Of a DNA stretch of 64,000 nucleotides, positions 46,001-55,000 are shown one piece after another; position 1 is the stretch's first letter; each line of letters starts with the position of its first letter. Position numbers and translations under genes: made by a program. The DNA is taken from the NCBI GenBank assembly GCA_019925095.2, contig CM034406.1:11899388-11963387 (forward strand). Direction: 5' to 3'. The notes under the pieces are model-generated. The model was not told the DNA's origin, made no database searches, and worked only from the letters and a program-made list of their open reading frames with translations. Source of the DNA: Dendrolimus kikuchii (taxonomy: Eukaryota; Arthropoda; Insecta; Lepidoptera; Lasiocampidae).

Positions 46001-49000
46001 GGCGGCTTGGCAGGTTTGACACATCGGTTTCTTTTTTTTTAATTATTATTATTAACATCTCTACGGACTCGAGTTCCGTGCCTTTTTTTACTACTTAATT
46101 TCTATGAAAAATTTTAGAGTCCATACACGCTTATTGTTTACTTTTGTTACTGTGTGTGACATTAATTTAGTGATTTATATGTTATGGTGTACCTTAAGAT
46201 TAACTTATTATATTAATTTATCCTATTTTTAATACTAAACTTATACTAATGTAGAGTCTATCTGTTGACACATCGGTTATCTCGATGTGCAGGTTGCATA
46301 ACGATATTTTCCTTCACCGTTGTTAGCACGTGGTAACTGTAAGAATATGCACATTAGATCAGAAAACTGACTATGTAGTACATGCGTTCCGGCCAGGGCC
46401 AGGATCGAACCCGCGCCCTTTGAGATAGGGACGCGTACGCTGGCCATTAGGCTACCACGACGATAATATTAGTTTGCAAGGCTTTAAAATACTGCTTTGA
46501 AATTCCTAAGTTTATTAGCTTTGCCTGCACATATACAATTCAGATGATATCATACCAACACCTTTATGGTCTTGGTCACTCTTGGTCACTCTTGGTCTTG
46601 GTTTACAGTAAGTTAGTAGGCTCGTTTAAATTTCTTAAATAACCCTTCAAACTTACTCTAACTTAATATGAATAATACCGTTATAATATATGTAAAATAA
46701 CCTATATAAACAAAAAATATTATTTAAATAACATATTACTTAAGAACATGTTGTTACGAAGATAACATAAAACTATTTTTAACAACTATCATTTATCTAA
46801 TTATGTTGATAAAAGGTCATGTTAGACTTTGCAATTTTAATAAAAATAACAACAGCGCATTGTTACAAGTTAAAATCATTATTTCGCAAAATAATTAACG
46901 TCTTTAATTAAAACATGTTTTTTTATAGCAAATTATATTTAAGGTTGCCACAAGGTGAGAAATAGTTTGGTTTAATACATTGTTAGGGTTCTGACACCTA
47001 TCCCGCTGTCAAAAGCTGCTGAATCCACATGTCAGCAGAGCTACGACGTCGACCACGCTTTGTTTTCGTGGCCCTGATATATGACCGCAGGAGGATCATC
47101 GAGTTTTAGTGGGTATTCCGACAAACAGCCAGCGGGCCTCATACTACCTCACTATCGTGTTCCAGCAGTAATACGTAAATGGATTTCACCTAAAAAACGG
47201 TTCCTACACCTAAGGCAATAAAGGTGATTAAAAATGGACACTTGTAATCTCATTCCGGTGTCTGTTTGTCTGTGTGTCATAGATGATTATTTCAAGAACT
47301 CTTAGAACTTCAACACATTTAGGACATTTGTAGATTTATCTCTGTTTCTCATGCATACAGAAAAATATAGAGTTAATCAATGAAAAGATTTTTTTTTTAA
47401 TTATTTAAAACTGAGGCTCGAAATAGAAAATAAGAGTTTTAAAATTAAGCAATATTATCGTGTGATATATCATTGCAAAGCTTCTGTTACACTTATTTCA
47501 AAAATATATTTATTTTTTATTCACCTCTTTATTTAGATTATTACAATTCAAAATGTTAAAAAATTCTTTCTCGGTATCTCCGAAGTTTGCAAGCTGAAAA
47601 CATTACAAAATCACTTGATCTATATTTTGAACGATAAATATAACGATTTTCGACTATAAGCGAGAAAAGAGCAACATGTGGCACCATTTTATCATATAGA
47701 GTTTAAAAACATAACTTAGTTTAGTTGCAGATTCCTAGAATTATTTCTTCTCGATATTGTTGACGTAGATTATTCTAGTTGCATATGGCGCCGCGGCAGT
47801 GAGCTTTGTCAAAATTAAAATTTAATAATCGCAGACAAATACACACATTATATTCCCAAGCCTTGTGTTACGTTTGTGTTAAGATAAGATAAGATATAGT
47901 TTATTTGCAAGCATTTCATAATTATAAGATTTTACAATTAACAAATTATAGTGTAGCGACAATGCTTTGCCATTTTTGGAGTGCAAAACTTACAGAAACA
48001 GATGGTGCGTTATTTATTTAATACGAGTATATGTATGCATCGAAACAACAAATATGGATTTACAGTCGTCGTTCATGTAGGTAGTAATAATATAAAAAGG
48101 TGTTACGGGTAAAAAAACACAAAAGACAAATCTGGAATCAATTCTAGATATCAGAGCAATAACGGAAGTTCGTTTCTAAAATTTACCCAGCCCGGAATCA
48201 AACCCGTGACCTCTCCGTTTTAGTCAACTAGGTTGGCCAATGCTTCATATCACTAGACTACAAAGGCCGGAAAATAAATCGCACTACGATATGGAGTTTT
48301 TCAAAAAGTGTGTCATAAAATTTCTTCGAGACCGGCAGCGTGTTGGTAATATCTCTAGTGTTGTAAACATCCATAGGCGACGGTAACCGCTTTCCATCAG
48401 GTGAGCCGTCAGCCTGTTTGCTGTACTCCAGCTAGGAAAAAGAAGTACGAAATGTACTATATTTTTATCGCTAATTTAATTGTCGCGTTTTTTGTTCAGA
48501 TACTTACGATGATTTTAAAAATAACAGATCTTTGCTGGCCAAAGCAAATAGTAGTAATAAAAACACATGGAAAATGCAATAATGAAATAAATAAAATAAA
48601 TAATAAAAAAAATGTATAATCTTTTTTTTCACCTAAATTTCCCAAAAGTACCTACTATATTTTTAGAGCTTAAAAAAAAACTATTATATTTTTTCCTTAA
48701 AAAAGGTGGCAATCCTACCTATGGAGTACTATTACCAACCGAATCGGGAATATCCACTAAAACCCCTCGGTGTACCATTCTTCGCCTTTATGCCAGGGCC
48801 ACAGGTATTTGGAAGCAGTTGCCAACCCTATTCATACTATGTAACATATTGCACTGCTAACGAGGTAATGACTACAGAACAATACGTAGCTGTTTTTATG
48901 TCATTACTGTGTCAGGACTTTAAACTACAGAAGGGAAGTAAAACATCACGACGGTTCGTTTTAAACGAGCTCATATTATCGATAACATCTCAAGTACGTG

Positions 49001-52000
49001 TTACTTTGAAACTAGATAACATTGACATTGTTACTCAGATGGTTTTTTGTGATTACTCAACATTTTGCACTTAATAAACGCGACATGTCAAGAGTATAAT
49101 TATTTTTTAAAGCGATACGGCACATTTTGAGACTCATTAAGATCCACATCGATCCACATTATGGTGCGGAGGCTTTACTCTGAAACCTCTTTCTTCATTT
49201 TCGTCCGATCAGAACGAAAGATTCAATAAAATTTTAGATAGAAGAGAGGAAGAACAAAGATTTCTTTAAAACTACAATAATAAAGTATATAAGACAGAAA
49301 CGGAACATCATTATATTAATACGTGAAGCAAAAACTTTGTACCCCTTTTTACGAAAATTGCGCGGACGGAGGAGTATGAAATTTCGCACACTAATAGTTT
49401 AAGGAGTGCAGAATACTAATATCTTTTTGTAAATTATGCATTAAAAAAAACATTACACACACTACCATGCATTGATGTAGCAATAATAGAGGATGTTACA
49501 TCAATGCTACCATGTATTTGGCACACTCACGCATACATAATCTTTTGTTTATTGTTAAAGTCAAATAAACAGTGTAGCCTTGGCGAAATCTGTGATTATA
49601 GAAGTATAGTATAGTATAGTCTTTGACAACAGAACCTTAATAATGTTCAAATTTATAATTTAAGTTAATTATTGGGGCGACCACTAGTACAATGAAAAAC
49701 GCAGTTAAATATAGAAAAGAAACAAACAAAAGAAGTTCTAAAATTAAAACGAACGACGAAAGACGTTTGAGAGTAAGCCCTCTTGTTCCCGGTTCAATCT
49801 CGTTTTTTTATTGCATGAATTCAGCAGACAGGCAGACGGCCCACCTGATGGAAAGCGGTTACCACAGATCATAAAAACACAGTATGATCTGTGGCGGTTA
49901 CCATCGCCTATGGACATTTGCAACACCAAAGATTCTATAAATGCGCTGCCGCTCTGTGAAGGGAGTCTGGAACCTGGCCACTTAACACACTTCAAGTTGT
50001 TATGGCAGCATACTCGAGACCAGTGGTGTCATCCAGACGGGTAAATATCCTACCACTTGGCTGTGGGTTATTTTGTCGCCTCTTACGACAGCCGCCCGGC
50101 TGCAGGACATTGTATTCTTTCTCCGTTTCTGCACGGATAGAACAGTTTTAGTCTCGGTCCCAACAAATGTCCCATATCCTGTATCTTACCGACCGTTCAT
50201 TTGCCTTATTATCAGCTCAAATTTGACATAAACTCCATAATCCATAATCCATTTAATGACAAAATTCAATCGATCGTAGGGCAAGTGATTGAATGGAAGA
50301 TATAGGAATCGGCCAATAGTCTGATATTATTATCGACGATCGGAAATAGAGCGATACGATAAACAATACTGTGATCCTTTTTTGTTTCAGAATATTTAAT
50401 TTTGACCGGATCGAGAACTGACCGAGACCGAAGCGAGATTGAACTGTGAAAGACATAGTGTGTATCGAACTTTATTGTACCAAACTTAAACAAACCCACC
50501 GAGCAAAGAAAATCGCAGCTGCACTCCTACACATACATATTGTTACAACCTAGACCCCGACAAAGACAAATTCCACGTACAAATCTGTAAAAGCACATTT
50601 TATTACCTGTCGGCATTTGAACTAATTCTAATACTTTTATGATCGTCTTCTTTTGTTCACCTATTTATTGGCATACGTTTCTAGTTATTGTAGGAAACAG
50701 CCGATTGTTCTATTGTACTCGTTTACGGCCGCTTGCGGCTGCATCATTAGCCAGATGTGCGGATTACGATTACTAGGAAATTGTGTGGACGTTGCCGGGC
50801 GGGTACATTCGCATTTGTGAAGTATAAAACGACGGGCTGATTGAGAGAGGGGTCAGTTGAGCTACGACTACGATACGAGCGTGACGTGTGTACATTCGGG
50901 AATCTAATTGTGACGGAGTTTGCGCGTTTTATTAAATTACGATCTTCTGCGTTATGTTTGAATTGGTTGTGCTCGGGTTATATTTGTACCTGTGTTATAA
51001 GTGTTTATATAGTTCTAATAAACTCTATAATCATTCTAACGGCATTTTAATTCGAGTCCCGCTAACTCGTAACAATATTATCTAAAAATAATTAATTACC
51101 AAAAGCTTTTAAGAATTAAAATAGTAAATGGTTCGATTTCTTTTCATGAAACAGATATCGATCCTATACCGCAGTACTTTAAGGCTGATTTAAGACAATA
51201 GATACGATTATAAACGGTGATGCCCAATGACAGAGTTTGTATGAACTGTGTTGACTACGTTCCCTCTATTATCCATTAACATCTACTTAAATACGTTTGA
51301 TATTTGCCCTCAAATGGCTGAAAAGGGTAAAGATTAGCGTAAGTGTATTTGGGACGTGTAGGAAAACACATTTTTATTGGTCAATTTTTATTATATTTGT
51401 AGTATCCTTTTTCTACGACAAATAAATTGTATCATCAAACATTTCTTTGTGCTAGCATACCTATATATAGGTAATTATGCTAACACAAATAAAACCAACA
51501 GAACATCTGAGTCAATTCGTATTCAGAAAACATGTATTTGTAGAATATGAACCACGGTTTATTTGTTAAATGTAACTACCATGAAATAGTGAGACATTGT
51601 TTTTACATAATAATCATAAATGTACGTGACTAAGACTGATGTACATTGACATTTAACCGGTTCAATGTCTATGCACACCAGCCCTAAGTAATTGTATAAA
51701 TATAAGTGGAAAAATATTTACCTGTTTTTGAGTTGTTTCTTTAAGCCCGCCCATAGACTTGTAAGTTTCCTGTAAGGCTAAGCTCGCATTACGATTTAGG
51801 AACACCAGATTCATCCTTTCACAGTTGAGTCCGCTACTGATAAATCGTAGTACCCGCCTAACCTTAGGATGTTATGCGCACCTTCCTCAAGCAAAACACA
51901 ACTACACATACATATATAGCGGAAAGAACTTACATGTGCGTCATGTGGCAGCATATTCATAAACTTCTGTGTGATGTTCCACTTGAGTAAAGTGTACCAA

Positions 52001-55000
52001 TAAGTGCCTTGGAAACTGTCACCAGCGTTCAATAGGAGTGAGTCCGGTTTCTCACCCAGAAGCACCTGAATTTCATGGTACAGCCGCGGGAACCCACCCA
52101 AACAGGAGTTGTTGTTGAAGCGACATGTCGGCGTTTCTACAGATGTCTCCTCAAATCTTAAAAATAAACAAAATGTAAAAAAATTACAATGAGATATATA
52201 CAGTTCTTCGCGTGATAGAGCCATGTTTGAATTGTTTTTAAAGAAAGAAAGAAAGAAAAAATATTTGAAGAAGTAGCTAGTATTGCTAATATGTATCCTA
52301 AAAATATAAACATATTTTGAGAATTTGTACGCTGCATTTTCAGCAAACAAGGTTTGCACTCAGCTTATTGCTGTGCCGGCATAATACTCGACACAACGCT
52401 GATTTTCAGTGCAAACCTTCCTTTTGGCGTAATACTAAAACGACCCGAATATTTTAATGAGTTTAGTTTAAAAACTATTCAATTTGCAATTTATAATCCT
52501 ACATAGAATAAACAGTATAAATATTCAGTTAACTTTATAATTTAAATAAAAATTAAAAAAATATGACTCATGCTTGTCTATATTGTAACATGCTTGTATG
52601 TATATTGCGCATTACAACGTGTATCGTATCATCTAATCGAATATGATCAGATACAGCGATTGTCTATTATTCCCACATCACTGACATGAGGCAACAATTC
52701 TCTTTAGTGTAACCTATACTTAAATGTTTCATATGATATCTCACTGCAACATAAACATTATAAATTGTTATTATATTCTATTTTTCCACTATATAAACAG
52801 GCCATGCCCCGAAATGATTCGGTTTACAAGTAAGATATCAGGTTGTTATAATTGTTATCTTGATTACACATCTTTGGGTCGGCACGCTCTCACAGAATAA
52901 CGGTGTGGAACAATTAGCCTGGAACTAATCGTGTTTCGTGCGATAAATGAGAATTCCGATAGCCTGCTTCCCTCCCTTATGAAATTTTCTCTATCTCATC
53001 CCTATTCCAATCCCGGGTCAAACACAAAAACGGAAGATAAAATGTTCAAGTTACATAAATTCCATATGTACATTATTTGTTCATGTATTTTTATATTATA
53101 CAAGATTATGTTATGGGTATGGTAGATTTGACAGTCTTTTGTATTTTAACAAATAAATTATTTTCTATTGGTCTCGTTTAAATCAAAAGGTCTCCTATTA
53201 TAGACTGTTCGGATATTGAATACCTCAGTTTGGTACACGTTGAAAATAATCCAATAACGAAAAATAAACTTTTTAATTATAGAAACATGTGAAAATTAAA
53301 CAACTTTTCATATAGCAATTCATGTTTGCGAATCAAAACATATTGTTTTGTAGTCTTCTCCTGTAGACACGTAAAACTTTTTTGTGTTTGAACCACCCAT
53401 ATCCCATATCCGCTATCCCATTCCTCCTGTTTGATCCCTCTATCTCATCCCCCTATCGCATCTTCTTTACCTCATCCTAAAGGCTGCCAACGCATTGGCT
53501 TCGCTCCTGGTGTTGCAAACGTTTATAGGCTACGGTAACTATGATGACTTTGTGGAAAGAAATGGAGTGAACTGGTCTGACATCTTTAAACTTTAAAATG
53601 AACAGATTAAGGTGAACTTGTATGAGTTCAAACCGCTATCTGATTGCATTCAGTCTGAGCACAATCTGATCGTGTGGAAGTTGCTTAAAATTCATTGTTT
53701 ACATTCTAGAGATTCGTTCCGTGCAGGAACGCCGAAAGAATACCAATTTCCTACGTCTGGGCGGCCTGTCATAAAAGGCGACAAAACAACCCACAGCTCG
53801 GTGGTAGGGTATCTGCCCGTCTGATGGCTATCACCCCTGATCTAGAGTATGCTGACGTAATAATCTAGAGTTGTGTTCCGGCATTAGTGGCCAGGTTTCA
53901 GACTCCCTCAAGATCGCAGCGCATTTGTAACGCCTTTGGTGTTGCAAATGTCCATAGGCGATGGCAAACGCTTTCCATCAAGTGACCCGCCTGCCTGTCT
54001 GCGGAACGCATGCAGTAAAAAATAAAGTAAAAAATAGACTAGGGCCATAGGGTATTTTACATAGCAATCCACACATAAACTTTGCAGCTATATCCCGCAC
54101 AAAATTATCCCAATTTTTTTTTTACTGGAGTACATACAACAGAACAGCTGACGGCCCACCTGTTGAAAAGTGGGTACAGTCGCCTATAGGCATTTCCAAC
54201 ATCAACGTTAGCGCTACCTATGTGGATTAGGCCCATAAGGTATTTCATATAGCAATCCATACATAAATTTTGAACCTCACAATCTGTACTCCGCACTAAT
54301 CCCAATATATTTTTATTATTCGAGTACAGCTGACCAGCTGACGGTTCAACGCATGGAAAGAAGGTACCGTCGCCTTAAGATATAAGATACTACCAATGTG
54401 CTGTTGACCTCGAAGTGGGGATTGAACCTGAATGAATAAATGAATGAATATCGTAACACAACTCGAAGTTGATATAGCGGCATACTCTAGACCAGTGTGA
54501 TAGACATCCAGACGGGCCAGATGGTTATTTCTACCACTATATGAAGAAAAGCTTGAGCGATCTATCATTCTCCGCGTGACCTTGTACACATAGACAACGC
54601 GTGTCTTACTTACTCTGTCGTTTAATTTCGATCAACGCTAAATGGATACGAGATCAAGGTTAACAACATGCAAATTAATATACTAAAATTAGGTATGTTT
54701 TTAAAGAAACAGCAAAAGTTATATCTTAGGTCATCTAGAGTTATGAAAAATAAAATAAAAATAAACCGCGCAAGTGCATGACAATCCATAATTTATGAAG
54801 AGTTATGTAGAGGTTCCGTCACTTGTCTACGGAACTATAAATACGAATTTAATCGAATATATGTATCGAAAATTGCAAAAACTTGTCTATGCATATCTTT
54901 CAACCAAATTTTGCTTGATTCTTTTCGGTATTTTCCACTCTTTTGCCAAAACATAGAACGGGGACACAATTGTTACAACTTTGGATGGTAACATCTCCCC

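Noticed and set aside
51811..52359. 182-codon minus-strand frame as a complete gene
   Set aside because: Only the part between the AG and GT at 51934-52156 is coding (gene 2 exon 2); the rest is intron read-through and SINE sequence.
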